NCBI GenBank assembly: GCA_016719055.1
Contig: JADKAW010000006.1
Coordinates: forward strand, 124,001 to 188,000
Length of the DNA: 64,000 nucleotides
DNA from: Candidatus Rhodoferax mariagerensis
GTDB lineage: Bacteria > Pseudomonadota > Gammaproteobacteria > Burkholderiales > Burkholderiaceae_C
Direction: 5' to 3'
This document shows positions 53,043 to 60,884 of this stretch, piece after piece; positions within the stretch are counted from its first letter, which is position 1; each line of letters opens with the position of its first letter. A model generated the notes under the pieces. The model was not told where the DNA came from. It worked only from the letters and a program-made list of their open reading frames with translations, and did no database searches. The translations under genes and the position numbers were made by a program.

Positions 53043-53974
53043 TCGGCGGCTCACGTTTACGGCAGCACGTTGTCGAATTTATTCGTGGTACTGGTCTCGT
53101 CACGGACGGCATTGTTGATGCCACTTCTGTCGACGGTCCTTGGACTTGGACCGTGCCTAATGGTGTGGCCGATGTAACTCTAGACGGGTGCAACGCAGGT
53201 GCCGGGGGCGGTGGCGGTTACGCCACTGGCAACTCATTGGCAGGTGGTGGTGGCGGTGGCGCTGGTGCTTGTGTTACAGGGTTGGCGCTTGCTCTTGTGC
53301 CAAACGCCACGGTCACTGTAACGCTGGCCGCCGGCGGGGGCGGCGGTGCTGCTGGTGCCAACGGAGTCACCTCAGGGCAAACGACTATCGTTGGGGTTGG
53401 GGCTTGCCCATTGGGCCTGGCATCGCAATACACCGCCAGCCCTGATTCTAGGACTTTTAAATTTCGCAGAAGTAGCTTAGGGGCTGGCGGCACTATTGGG
53501 GGTGGCGGTGCGGGCGGGCACTCTGGTAACGATATGGCAAATAGTGGCCGGATGGCCTCTGGCGGTTCCGGCGGGTTGACTCAGGCAGCACCAACCATTG
53601 GAGCCGCTGGCCAATCTTTTATCGCAGCGATGGGCGGTGCTGGGACCTGGCACGCATCATCAGGCTGTGGTGGTGGCGGCGCATCAACGACTGTGACCAC
53701 AGCGGGCTCAAGTGGCGGCTTTGCTGTGGCACACAGCTACGTGCCAGAGCCTGTTATAGCCAGCGCAGGAAACACAGACACAACAAAAAGCTATGGCGGT
53801 GGCGGTAATGGCGGCTACTCGCTGTTTGGACGCCCTGGTGCAGGGGGCGTCGGAAATGGAGCCGCGTCAGCGGGTACAGGCTACGGCTACGGCGGATCAG
53901 GTGGGGGGGGTGGTGCTGCTGGTTCTGCTGGTGGTGACAGCTACGTCCGTTTCACCTACTGGAGCGCAGACTAA
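53039..53974 (+). CDS. Glycine-rich virion protein, tail tip or adhesin-like
   Basis: 311 aa. After a short lead (PWTWTVPNGVADVTLDGCNA) the protein is dominated by polyglycine tracts (GAGGGGGYATGNSLAGGGGG; SYGGGGNGGYSLFGRPGAGG). This is the pattern of phage receptor-binding tips that form polyglycine-II sandwiches. The last residues GGDSYVRFTYWSAD match the usual end of such proteins. It probably decides host binding. Confidence 0.78.
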   Translation: MIGGSRLRQHVVEFIRGTGLVTDGIVDATSVDGPWTWTVPNGVADVTLDGCNAGAGGGGGYATGNSLAGGGGGGAGACVTGLALALVPNATVTVTLAAGGGGGAAGANGVTSGQTTIVGVGACPLGLASQYTASPDSRTFKFRRSSLGAGGTIGGGGAGGHSGNDMANSGRMASGGSGGLTQAAPTIGAAGQSFIAAMGGAGTWHASSGCGGGGASTTVTTAGSSGGFAVAHSYVPEPVIASAGNTDTTKSYGGGGNGGYSLFGRPGAGGVGNGAASAGTGYGYGGSGGGGGAAGSAGGDSYVRFTYWSAD

Positions 53975-54322
53975 ATGGCACTCACTCAAACCCACGTCGG
54001 TAGTGCCACGATAGGCACCACAGAGTACAGCCTGCCCGCTGGCAGCACCACGCTGGCGGCTATCACCACAGACGGCATCTATCAGCTTTTTCTTGACTTG
54101 TCAGCCCTGACCGCGACCGAATCCTACTCCCTGCAAATCAAGGAAAAAGTGCAAGCCGCCAGCACCCAGCGCGTGATCCAAGAAGTGACCATCAGCGGTG
54201 TGCAGGCCGAGCCTGTGTATGTCAGCCCGTCGCTGCTGCTGCTGCACGGTTGGGACATGACGTTACAGAAGCTGGCAGGCACGGACCGGGCCATTGAGTA
54301 CAGCATCCGTCAGGTAGCCTGA
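53975..54322 (+). CDS. Phage structural protein
   Basis: 115 aa beta-rich protein (TTEYSLPAGSTTLAAITTDG; TATESYSLQIKEKVQAASTQ; LLLLHGWDMTLQKLAGTDRA). It starts immediately after the glycine-rich gene. No signal peptide is present. It is likely a small virion component or a chaperone of the glycine-rich tip. Confidence 0.6.
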   Translation: MALTQTHVGSATIGTTEYSLPAGSTTLAAITTDGIYQLFLDLSALTATESYSLQIKEKVQAASTQRVIQEVTISGVQAEPVYVSPSLLLLHGWDMTLQKLAGTDRAIEYSIRQVA

Positions 54323-54323
54323 T

Positions 54324-55052
54324 ATGTGGTTTGGGCCGCTGTTACCGGGTGGGGCGCAGACGCAGGCGGGCGGTGCTGGTAGCGCCACGCTATCCCCGCC
54401 ACTGCTAGCCAGCACCAGTAGCTGTTTTGCGCCTGTCGTCGCTGCCGGATCAGTTGGGCTGGCGGCTAGCCTGCTTGCCAACGCTCAGACGTTTTACGCG
54501 CCTGTGCTGGGTTTGGGGTCGGTGGGGTTGTCGCCGGCGCTGTTGACCAACACCAACACGGTGTATGCGGCATCTGTAGGCACTGGTGGGGCAAGCGTCG
54601 CGCCGATCTTGCTGGCCAACGCGCAGGCGTTTTATGGTGCGGCTGTGGCATCTGGTGCTGTGGCTGTTGCCCCGCAGCGGCTCGATAACACCAGCGGGCT
54701 GTTTGCGCCTGCTGTTACGCCATCGGGCTCGGTATCCGCACCGCTGCTGTCCAACGCCAACGCATGGTTTGTGCCTGTGGTGTCGGTGGGCAGTGTGGCT
54801 GTGTTGCCGCCTGTGCTGGTCAACGCCAGCGCCATTTATGCGGGGGTGGTGAGTGTCGGCTCTGGGGCTGGGGCGCAGAGTTTGTCAGCGCCGTTTTTGT
54901 CTAATTTTGGTGGCGGCAGCACTGGGCCAACCGCCGTAGACATTGCTGCTGCGGTGTGGGCATCTATGCCTGTGGTGCAGGCCAACCTGGTCCAGGTCAA
55001 AGGCCAACCCATCAACGGCGCAGGCTCCGAGGTCGACCCGTGGGGGCCGTAA
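54324..55052 (+). CDS. Repeat-containing phage fibre-like protein
   Basis: 242 aa made largely of about eight imperfect repeats of 20-22 residues. The pattern is LLANAQTFYAPVLGLGSVGL, LLTNTNTVYAASVGTGGASV, LLANAQAFYGAAVASGAVAV and so on. Each unit has L-x-N, an aromatic and V-x-x-G, suggesting a regular beta structure such as a fibre shaft. The C-terminus (FGGGSTGPTAVDIAAAVWAS) differs and resembles a fibre head motif. Function is inferred. Confidence 0.65.
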   Translation: MWFGPLLPGGAQTQAGGAGSATLSPPLLASTSSCFAPVVAAGSVGLAASLLANAQTFYAPVLGLGSVGLSPALLTNTNTVYAASVGTGGASVAPILLANAQAFYGAAVASGAVAVAPQRLDNTSGLFAPAVTPSGSVSAPLLSNANAWFVPVVSVGSVAVLPPVLVNASAIYAGVVSVGSGAGAQSLSAPFLSNFGGGSTGPTAVDIAAAVWASMPVVQANLVQVKGQPINGAGSEVDPWGP

Positions 55053-55055
55053 GCC

Positions 55056-55382
55056 ATGGCCAGCGCCTGGGGCAGCAGTTGGGGCGGTGCGTTTGGCGCA
55101 GCCTTTGGTCGGGTGGCCCTTGCAGCGGGCGAATTACACGCATCGCTATTGGCGCGCGAACTGCGCCGCCTGTGGCGTGCAGCCGATGCGCAGCCGGTGT
55201 GGGCATGGCCCGAACTGGCCCGCCAGTGGGGCATGGATGAACGGCTGGCCGTGTGGTGGTGGGGTGAGCTGCGCCGAGGCTGGCAGGCGTCAGAGCTTGA
55301 GTCCGCATGGCTGCTGGCCGAATTGCGCAGGCAGTGGGCCGCGCGCGATGGCGCATTTACTTTTGAGGGGAAGATGAAATGA
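55056..55382 (+). CDS. Phage hypothetical protein, Trp/Arg-rich
   Basis: 108 aa. A Gly/Ala/Trp start (SAWGSSWGGAFGAAFG) is followed by an amphipathic helix rich in Trp, Arg and Glu (LARELRRLWRAADAQPVWAW; LAVWWWGELRRGWQASELES). Three repeats of an LxxELRRxW motif are visible. Overlaps the next gene by ATGA. Function unknown. Confidence 0.55.
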   Translation: MASAWGSSWGGAFGAAFGRVALAAGELHASLLARELRRLWRAADAQPVWAWPELARQWGMDERLAVWWWGELRRGWQASELESAWLLAELRRQWAARDGAFTFEGKMK

Positions 55383-55681
55383 ACAACGACCCGCTTGGGC
55401 CTAAAGACCCGCAAGAAATCAAGCTGATCAAGTTTGCGTTTGCACGCGAGCTGGGTGGTGCCACTGCCGCCACTGCCACAGCCACCGCCAGCACCCATAA
55501 GGGCGTGGACGCCAGCCCGGCTGGCGTGATTCTGGGCGCGCCCAGCATTGTGGGCACGGATGTGTATGTGCGCATGCAAGCCGGGCTGGACGGTGTGGTT
55601 TACAAGCTGCGTGTGGTGGTGACCGATACCGCCGGCAATGTGCATGTGGCTACCGAGCTGGTGGCCGTGCAAACCCTGTAA
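55379..55681 (+). CDS. Phage structural protein, Ig-like fold possible
   Basis: 100 aa. A charged start (NNDPLGPKDPQEIKLIKFAF) is followed by an Ala/Thr linker and a beta-rich end (TDVYVRMQAGLDGVVYKLRV; VVTDTAGNVHVATELVAVQT) suggestive of a small decoration or fibre domain. It lies 8 bases upstream of the portal gene. Confidence 0.55.
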   Translation: MNNDPLGPKDPQEIKLIKFAFARELGGATAATATATASTHKGVDASPAGVILGAPSIVGTDVYVRMQAGLDGVVYKLRVVVTDTAGNVHVATELVAVQTL

Positions 55682-55689
55682 GGACAGCA

Positions 55690-57114
55690 ATGAACTACCT
55701 GAAAACCCTGGCCACGGCCACTAAAACAAACATTGCCGAAGTGTGGCGCGGGCTGTTCCCGGCGGCTGCCCAAGGCACCAGCGAACGCGGCGGGCGGGTG
55801 GCCACCGACATTGCCCTGCAGCGGGCCATGAAAAACGCCATGTTTGTGGACTACGACCGCCGGGCGCTGGTGGCGCTGATGCGCGAGATGGACCAGCGCG
55901 ACGGCCGGGTGAAGATGATCCACAGCCGTGTCAGCCGCGACGTGGTGCGTGGCGGGCTGGTGATGCAGTATGGCGAAGAGGCCAGTAGCCAAACCCTGAA
56001 GGACGAGTGGGAGCGGTTTGAACACCGCCTGCAGCTCAACCGGTCTGAAAAGCTGCGCAGCGATGCGCGGGGACTGGTGGTGGAGGGCAACCTGCCCCTG
56101 CAGTTGGTGCTGGACGAGCGCCAAGACGTGGTGGCAGCGGTGCGCATGCCCAGCGACACCATTTGCCCCATCGTGGCCGACAACGGCCGCTTCAAAGACC
56201 CGGCACGGGCGTTTGAGCAACGCGACGTGATGACCGGCCAAGTGCAAGCCAGCTTTGCCGCCTGGCAGTTGGCCCTGTGCAGGCTGGACCCAGACAACTT
56301 TGACGACATGGGCAGCATGGGTCGCCCGTGGATGGATGCGTGTGCCGCCACCTGGCGCAAACTGATGATGACCGAAGAGGACTTGGTGATACGCCGGCGG
56401 GTGCGTGCCCCGTTGCGCCTGGCCCACATTCTGGAAGGCGCTGACGACATTGCCCTGAACCAATACCGCCAGAGCACCGAGGGCGAAAAGGGCGAGATCA
56501 CCACCGACTTTTACCTCAACCGCAAGGGCAGCGTGAATGCCATTCAGGGCGATGCCACGCTGGGCGACATTGGCGATGTGGCGCACCTGCTGGACACCTT
56601 CTTTGCCGGTACCAGCGCGCCCAAGGGCTTGTTTGGCTACACCAACGGCATGGCGCGTGACATTCTGGAAGACCTGAAGCGCGACTATTACGCCGAGGTG
56701 GACGGCCTGCAAGACCTGCAGGCGGGGGCGTATGCGTTTGCATTCCGCATTCACCTGCTGTTCAAGGGCATCGACCCCGGGCCGGGTGAATTTCACCTGC
56801 GGTTTGCCGAGCGACGCACCGAGACCAACAACCAGGTGGCCGACCTGGCGCTGAAGTATCAGGCGCTGCAAATGCCCGATGACCTGATTTACAGCGAAAT
56901 GGGCTTTGACGCTGACCGCGTGCGGGCCATGAAGACCGCGCAGGGCCTGCGCAATGACCCGTACCCGAACCCCTTGAAGGTGGGGCCGGATGGCCTGCCC
57001 TTGACGGCCAAGCCCGCCACCAACGTGAGCGTGACTCCGGGAAATGCGCGCAAGGGCGAAAGCGGCACGGCGGTGAGCAACCCTGGGGGCAATGGCGGGC
57101 GGGGGAGGAATTGA
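55690..57114 (+). CDS. Phage portal protein
   Basis: 474 aa. The central region (MIHSRVSRDVVRGGLVMQYG; VVEGNLPLQLVLDERQDVVA; HILEGADDIALNQYRQS) and the crown-side segment (LLDTFFAGTSAPKGLFGYTN then RDILEDLKRDYYAEVDGLQD) fit SPP1/lambda-like portals. The C-terminal tail is Pro/Gly-rich. Its place before the gpF-like gene supports the call. The portal ring is the DNA entry channel of the head. Confidence 0.78.
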   Translation: MNYLKTLATATKTNIAEVWRGLFPAAAQGTSERGGRVATDIALQRAMKNAMFVDYDRRALVALMREMDQRDGRVKMIHSRVSRDVVRGGLVMQYGEEASSQTLKDEWERFEHRLQLNRSEKLRSDARGLVVEGNLPLQLVLDERQDVVAAVRMPSDTICPIVADNGRFKDPARAFEQRDVMTGQVQASFAAWQLALCRLDPDNFDDMGSMGRPWMDACAATWRKLMMTEEDLVIRRRVRAPLRLAHILEGADDIALNQYRQSTEGEKGEITTDFYLNRKGSVNAIQGDATLGDIGDVAHLLDTFFAGTSAPKGLFGYTNGMARDILEDLKRDYYAEVDGLQDLQAGAYAFAFRIHLLFKGIDPGPGEFHLRFAERRTETNNQVADLALKYQALQMPDDLIYSEMGFDADRVRAMKTAQGLRNDPYPNPLKVGPDGLPLTAKPATNVSVTPGNARKGESGTAVSNPGGNGGRGRN

Positions 57115-57117
57115 GTC

Positions 57118-57324
57118 ATGTACTGCACCTATTGCGGCAAGAGTACTCACACGGTGGCGCTGTGTCCAAACACGGCAAATGGCAGTTCGGCACGGATGCA
57201 CCTGCGCTGCAGCTACTGCGGCAGCAACGAACATGACATCAAGGCCTGCCCCAAAACCTACAGCGGCAGCGCCGCGCGCGCCTGGTACCCGGACAAGGTG
57301 GCCGACCATTTTGTGAAGGACTGA
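57118..57324 (+). CDS. Phage zinc-knuckle protein
   Basis: 68 aa with two CCHC-type knuckles: CTYCGKSTHTVALC (CxxCx4Hx4C) and CSYCGSNEHDIKAC (CxxCx4Hx4C), then a short tail. CCHC knuckles bind single-stranded nucleic acid in other proteins. In this position it could assist packaging or be a host-takeover factor; no family function is known to me. Confidence 0.72.
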   Translation: MYCTYCGKSTHTVALCPNTANGSSARMHLRCSYCGSNEHDIKACPKTYSGSAARAWYPDKVADHFVKD

Positions 57325-57325
57325 C

Positions 57326-57568
57326 ATGCGCTACACGCAACACCCCTCCAATAACCACGTGCTGGGCGCGCCACCCGGCTGGGATCAAAAAGAGCTGCCC
57401 TGCGGGGCACTGCCGGTGACTTGTGTGCAGATAGAGGGCAAGCCCGCCATGGTCTCATTCTGGAAGCCTGACGCTGCCGACCTGGCTGTTCTGGCCGAAG
57501 GTGGCACGGTAGCTTTGTGGGTTTATGGCGCGACGCACCCGGTGGTGGCTGTGGGGGTCGAGCCGTGA
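57326..57568 (+). CDS. Small phage protein
   Basis: 80 aa. NNHVLGAPPGWDQKELPCGA and GKPAMVSFWKPDAADLAVLA, then GGTVALWVYGATHPVVAVGV. It looks like a small beta-rich phage protein found between portal and head genes. The GTG start of the gpF-like gene overlaps its stop (GTGA). Confidence 0.6.
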   Translation: MRYTQHPSNNHVLGAPPGWDQKELPCGALPVTCVQIEGKPAMVSFWKPDAADLAVLAEGGTVALWVYGATHPVVAVGVEP

Positions 57569-59115
57569 ACACCGCCGCCACTCGTGCCGCCATCAAGCGG
57601 GCCAGCCAGCAGGCGCGCAACGCCATGCAGCAGCTGGACGGGCAAAGCGTGGATGCGCTGATGGAGATTTACAGCGATGCCATGCTGGAGGTGAAAACCG
57701 CCATTCGCGCCCGGGTGGATGCCAACGACATGGTGCCGCAAGCGGCGCTGAAAGACCTGTTGCGCCAGATTGAAGACATCATCGACGCACTTGGCCAGCA
57801 CCGCGATGCGCTGCTGGAGCAGAAGCTGACCGAGGCCGCTGACCTGGGCGTGCGGCCCTACACCCTGCCTGGTGTGGCAGCCACGGGCCGGGCTGGCCAG
57901 GCGGTGCTGACCAGTGCTGCTGCCATGACGGTGAGCCAGGAGGCCGTGGCCTTTGTGCAGAGCTTTACCGCGGCTGATGGCCTGAAGCTGAGCGACCGGG
58001 TATGGCGGCTGGACCAAGGGGCCAAAGAGGCGTTGACCCGAGCCGTGGGCCGGGCCGTGGTGGCGGGGTGGGATGCCAGCAAGGCCAGCGCGCAGTTTAT
58101 GTACAGCGGGCAGGCGGTGCCGGGCGATGTGCGGGCGCGGCTGGCTGGTGCCAAGGCTGGCGAACTGGTGCGCCAGGCGGACCTGCTGACCGGCGACGGT
58201 GGCGAGGTGTGGAAGGCTGACAGGGTGTTCAGGACCGAAATCAACCGGGCGCATGGCACGGCTTACATGGCCGGGGCCGAGAAAACGCCGGGGTTTGTGG
58301 GGTTCAGGTTTTTGCTATCCCCCCGCCATCCGCGTCCTGACGTTTGTGACCATTTTGCCAATCAAAATCTTTACGGCTTGGGCAAAGGTGTTTACCCATC
58401 TGCCAAAGCCTGCCCGTGGCCAGCGCACCCCAACACCTTGAGCTTTGTCGAGATGGTGTTTGACACCGAAGTGACGGCGGCAGACAAGGCAGGCAAGGAA
58501 ACCCCCATGCAAGCCCTTGCCCGCCTGCCAGCGGACGTGCGCGATGGTGTGCTGGGCAAGACCAAGGCCACGTACTTTGACCAGGGCTTGCTGGGGCAGG
58601 GGTCGATTCGCAGCAAGCTCAAGGTGGTTGATGCGCGGCTTGAGCGCCAAGGCATACTCCCAGAGATGACCCTCAAGAAAATCGAAACAGCACCGATTGC
58701 AGCCATTCATAAATTTGTGACCGAGGGCATGACTGGAAAAGTTGATCAACGTCTTCTCATTGGCCCCATTGGCGGTGAAACAGCACGATTTGTGCGAGAA
58801 AAACTAGAGCGCGACCCTGCCAACTTGACCCGCACATTGGAAGCCAGTGCAGTGCGCCACACACTCAAACAGCATGGCAATGCTGCAACTGAGGCTGCGC
58901 GAGGTCAAGTAGCCATAACGGCGGCTGATTTTGAGCGCGTTCAAAAAATTGCCACTGGTGGGCGGCGCGAACTGTCTGACCGTACCAGCCGAGGCAGTCC
59001 GGTGGTCAAAATACAGTTGTCGTTGGGTGGGTATGACTACACGGTGCTTGAAGTGGTGCGCCGCGATGATGTCACTCTGGGCACCATGTGGAAGAAGAAA
59101 ACCAAAGGCCCATAA
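57565..59115 (+). CDS. Head morphogenesis (Mu gpF-like) protein fused to a C-terminal PBECR-like nuclease domain
   Basis: 516 aa. The gpF-like part (about 1-330) has FRTEINRAHGTAYMAGA, then SPRHPRPDVCDHFANQNLYG and PWPAHPNTLSFVEMVF. From about residue 390 the sequence changes: VRHTLKQHGNAATEAARGQV, AITAADFERVQKI, GGYDYTVLEVVRRDDVTLGT then MWKKK. This matches the phage Barnase-EndoU-ColicinE5/D-RelE-like (PBECR) family, with the His and end motif. The C-terminal part is AT-richer than the head part, suggesting an acquired domain. The GTG start at 57565 is coupled to the upstream stop. Confidence 0.75.
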   Translation: MNTAATRAAIKRASQQARNAMQQLDGQSVDALMEIYSDAMLEVKTAIRARVDANDMVPQAALKDLLRQIEDIIDALGQHRDALLEQKLTEAADLGVRPYTLPGVAATGRAGQAVLTSAAAMTVSQEAVAFVQSFTAADGLKLSDRVWRLDQGAKEALTRAVGRAVVAGWDASKASAQFMYSGQAVPGDVRARLAGAKAGELVRQADLLTGDGGEVWKADRVFRTEINRAHGTAYMAGAEKTPGFVGFRFLLSPRHPRPDVCDHFANQNLYGLGKGVYPSAKACPWPAHPNTLSFVEMVFDTEVTAADKAGKETPMQALARLPADVRDGVLGKTKATYFDQGLLGQGSIRSKLKVVDARLERQGILPEMTLKKIETAPIAAIHKFVTEGMTGKVDQRLLIGPIGGETARFVREKLERDPANLTRTLEASAVRHTLKQHGNAATEAARGQVAITAADFERVQKIATGGRRELSDRTSRGSPVVKIQLSLGGYDYTVLEVVRRDDVTLGTMWKKKTKGP

Positions 59116-59212
59116 GAAACTCCACGGGGCTACCTGAGGAACCGGTTGCCAAACGCCCGAAGCGTGCCGTGGAGTGCCCTGATTCTAGGCGAACAGCAAT
59201 AAAAGTCAAAAC

Positions 59213-59560
59213 ATGAGCTACTTTGAAGCCGCGCTCGAACTGCACAAAGACAAGTTTGAGCCCTATCGAGCGCTGATCGTGTTGGACGACAAGGCGCTTC
59301 GCCGCTACGTGCTGAGTTGGGGGCCGCAACTGGTGAGCCGCGACAACGATTACCCGCTGGACGACGACATGGCAACGCTTTGGACCTGCGTGACGGTGGA
59401 TTTTTCAGCACTGGCCGACCTGACCGGCCACAGTCTGCCCCACGTCATGGGCTACTTCAGGCAGGCGCAAGGCCTGCAACTGATCTACCCGGATGGCAGT
59501 GTGCCTTATGCAGTGTCCAAGCTGTTGCGCAAAAAGTTGGATGAAATAACTTCGGTTTAA
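59213..59560 (+). CDS. Phage hypothetical protein
   Basis: 115 aa. SYFEAALELHKDKFEPYRAL, MATLWTCVTVDFSALADLTG and LRKKLDEITSV. No recognised family. A small alpha/beta protein; its stop lies inside the first copy of a 38-bp direct repeat. Confidence 0.55.
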   Translation: MSYFEAALELHKDKFEPYRALIVLDDKALRRYVLSWGPQLVSRDNDYPLDDDMATLWTCVTVDFSALADLTGHSLPHVMGYFRQAQGLQLIYPDGSVPYAVSKLLRKKLDEITSV

Positions 59561-59590
59561 TGGGCCATCTCCCCCAAATGGGGGATTGAC
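59553..59590 (+). repeat. 38-bp direct repeat, copy A
   Basis: CGGTTTAATGGGCCATCTCC then CCCAAATGGGGGATTGAC. It is identical to 60362-60399. It contains a hairpin TCCCCC/GGGGGA. This copy includes the stop codon of the upstream gene. Confidence 0.9.
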
Positions 59591-59644
59591 ATTGCCGATT
59601 GATCACCCCAGCATCGCGGTATCACAACTCAAAAAACCTGCCGC

Positions 59645-59803
59645 ATGGCCACCAGCAAACCAGCGCCGCCGCCCGCACCGCCACCCAGACCCAGACCCAG
59701 CCCACCACCACCCGGCCCGCGTGTTTTGTCTGAAAATAATGGGCGGTCGCAGACCGTTACACCACGGGTGCCGATCACACCGCCACCCCCACCCCGGAGG
59801 TAA
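59645..59803 (+). CDS. 52-aa proline-rich phage protein
   Basis: ATG 59645 reads MATSKPAPPPAPPPRPRPSP, then GPRVLSENNGRSQTVTPRVP, ending PPPPPRR, TAA. Nineteen bases of ordinary sequence precede it; AAAAAACC is a poor ribosome site. It is a low-complexity Pro/Arg peptide, plausibly expressed with the membrane protein whose ATG follows 5 bases later. Confidence 0.45.
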   Translation: MATSKPAPPPAPPPRPRPSPPPPGPRVLSENNGRSQTVTPRVPITPPPPPRR

Positions 59804-59808
59804 TCACC

Positions 59809-60324
59809 ATGCAACCCCAAGACGTTAGCCTGCACCACCGCCACCACGAGCTGATCTACCTCACCAAGCTGGGGTTTCTGTACCACCGCAAGCGCGAGCG
59901 CTTCTTTGACCTGTGCGACAAAACCACCAAAAGCCTAACCGTGCTGCTGGGGGCATCCCTGCTGGCAAGCTACGTCAAAGACCTGGCCCCGGCTGTGGGT
60001 GCTGCGGTATCAGGCATGGGCCTGCTGGCCCTGGTGTTTGGCTACACCGACCGCAAGCAACGCCACAAGGAACTGGCCGATGGCTTTGCCAATGTGCAGG
60101 CCGCAGCTCAAGCCGTTGGAGATGAATGCACCTTGCAGCAGGTGAACCAATGGCACGCACAGGTGCACCAGCTCAACGCCAAAGAGCCGCCCACCCTTGG
60201 CACGCTGGTGGTGCTGTGCCAAAACGAGATCGCCATTGCCGAAGGCCACCGTGATCATGTGGTGCCCGTGAGCGCGTACAAGGAGTTTTTTGCCAACTGG
60301 CGAGATTTTCATGTGGCAACTTAG
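59809..60324 (+). CDS. SLATT-like membrane protein, possible holin
   Basis: 171 aa. KLGFLYHRKRERFFDLCDKT is followed by two hydrophobic segments (LTVLLGASLLASYV; AVGAAVSGMGLLALVFGYTD) and a helical cytoplasmic end. It resembles SLATT-domain proteins, two-helix membrane proteins found in phages and defence-like systems. A holin-type role is an inference. CGGAGGTAATCACC precedes ATG 59809. Confidence 0.65.
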   Translation: MQPQDVSLHHRHHELIYLTKLGFLYHRKRERFFDLCDKTTKSLTVLLGASLLASYVKDLAPAVGAAVSGMGLLALVFGYTDRKQRHKELADGFANVQAAAQAVGDECTLQQVNQWHAQVHQLNAKEPPTLGTLVVLCQNEIAIAEGHRDHVVPVSAYKEFFANWRDFHVAT

Positions 60325-60326
60325 CG

Positions 60327-60359
60327 GGTTTTAATTACACAAAATTGTGAAATTAAACC
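60327..60359. promoter_or_regulatory. Palindrome GGTTTTAATT...AATTAAACC, site 1
   Basis: The outer arms GGTTTTAATT and AATTAAACC enclose a second palindrome CACAA-AA-TTGTG. The same outer arms recur at 61166-61198 inside the KilA-N gene. Candidate operator or attenuator. Confidence 0.55.
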
Positions 60360-60361
60360 GG

Positions 60362-60399
60362 CGGTTTAATGGGCCATCTCCCCCAAATGGGGGATTGAC
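60362..60399 (+). repeat. 38-bp direct repeat, copy B
   Basis: Identical to 59553-59590. The two copies bracket the proline-rich and SLATT-like genes, 771 bases apart. It abuts the palindrome on its left. Confidence 0.9.
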
Positions 60400-60458
60400 C
60401 GCGTGGTGTCATTCACGAAGAATCAGGTTCACCGTTCAAATCTTGAAGGAGAGAGCCA

Positions 60459-60788
60459 ATGAAATTCCAGCCCGCTGCCACGGCGTTGATAGCCTGTTTT
60501 ATCGTTGCAGGACTATGTGGATGCGTAGCGCCACCCGGGCCGCAGCCGTCGTTCCAAGTCGTTTCCACTCTCACACAAGAGCGTGAGGTGTTGCGTAAGG
60601 ATTTGGCCGATAGAAAAAGCAATCGAGCAATCGCGAAAATGCAGGATGAAATAGATCGCTTGAATAAAGATATCCTTGATCTTGAGGCGCGTATTGCATC
60701 GCTTGACGATCGAATATCGAATGAAGAGTTGCGTGCACGAAAGCAGTCCACGTCAACCGGCTTGCCCTCCGGTTGCCTGTGTCTCTGA
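60459..60788 (+). CDS. Phage lipoprotein with coiled coil
   Basis: 109 aa. A lipoprotein signal ends LCGC (lipobox), then a Pro-rich linker (VAPPGPQPSFQVVSTLT) and a long coiled coil (REVLRKDLADRKSNRAIAKM then QDEIDRLNKDILDLEARIAS). AAGGAGAGAGCC precedes ATG 60459. It could act as an outer-membrane spanin; its usual inner-membrane partner was not found here. Confidence 0.65.
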   Translation: MKFQPAATALIACFIVAGLCGCVAPPGPQPSFQVVSTLTQEREVLRKDLADRKSNRAIAKMQDEIDRLNKDILDLEARIASLDDRISNEELRARKQSTSTGLPSGCLCL

Positions 60789-60884
60789 AGCAATGGCTTC
60801 AGCAAAAGGCAATCAAAAACCGCCGCAGCTTCAATTCCGAAGCCGTTGTGATCCTTGAGCAACTCAGAGAAAAGGAGGTCACCC

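Noticed and set aside
53039..55052. Diversity-generating retroelement target in the fibre genes
   Set aside because: No reverse transcriptase gene or template/variable repeat pair is visible; the repeats are protein-level fibre repeats.
55600..57327. 575-codon minus-strand frame opposite the portal gene
   Set aside because: Length comes from GC-rich codon bias; His/Val/Gln-rich composition, no domain, and the plus-strand portal explains the region.
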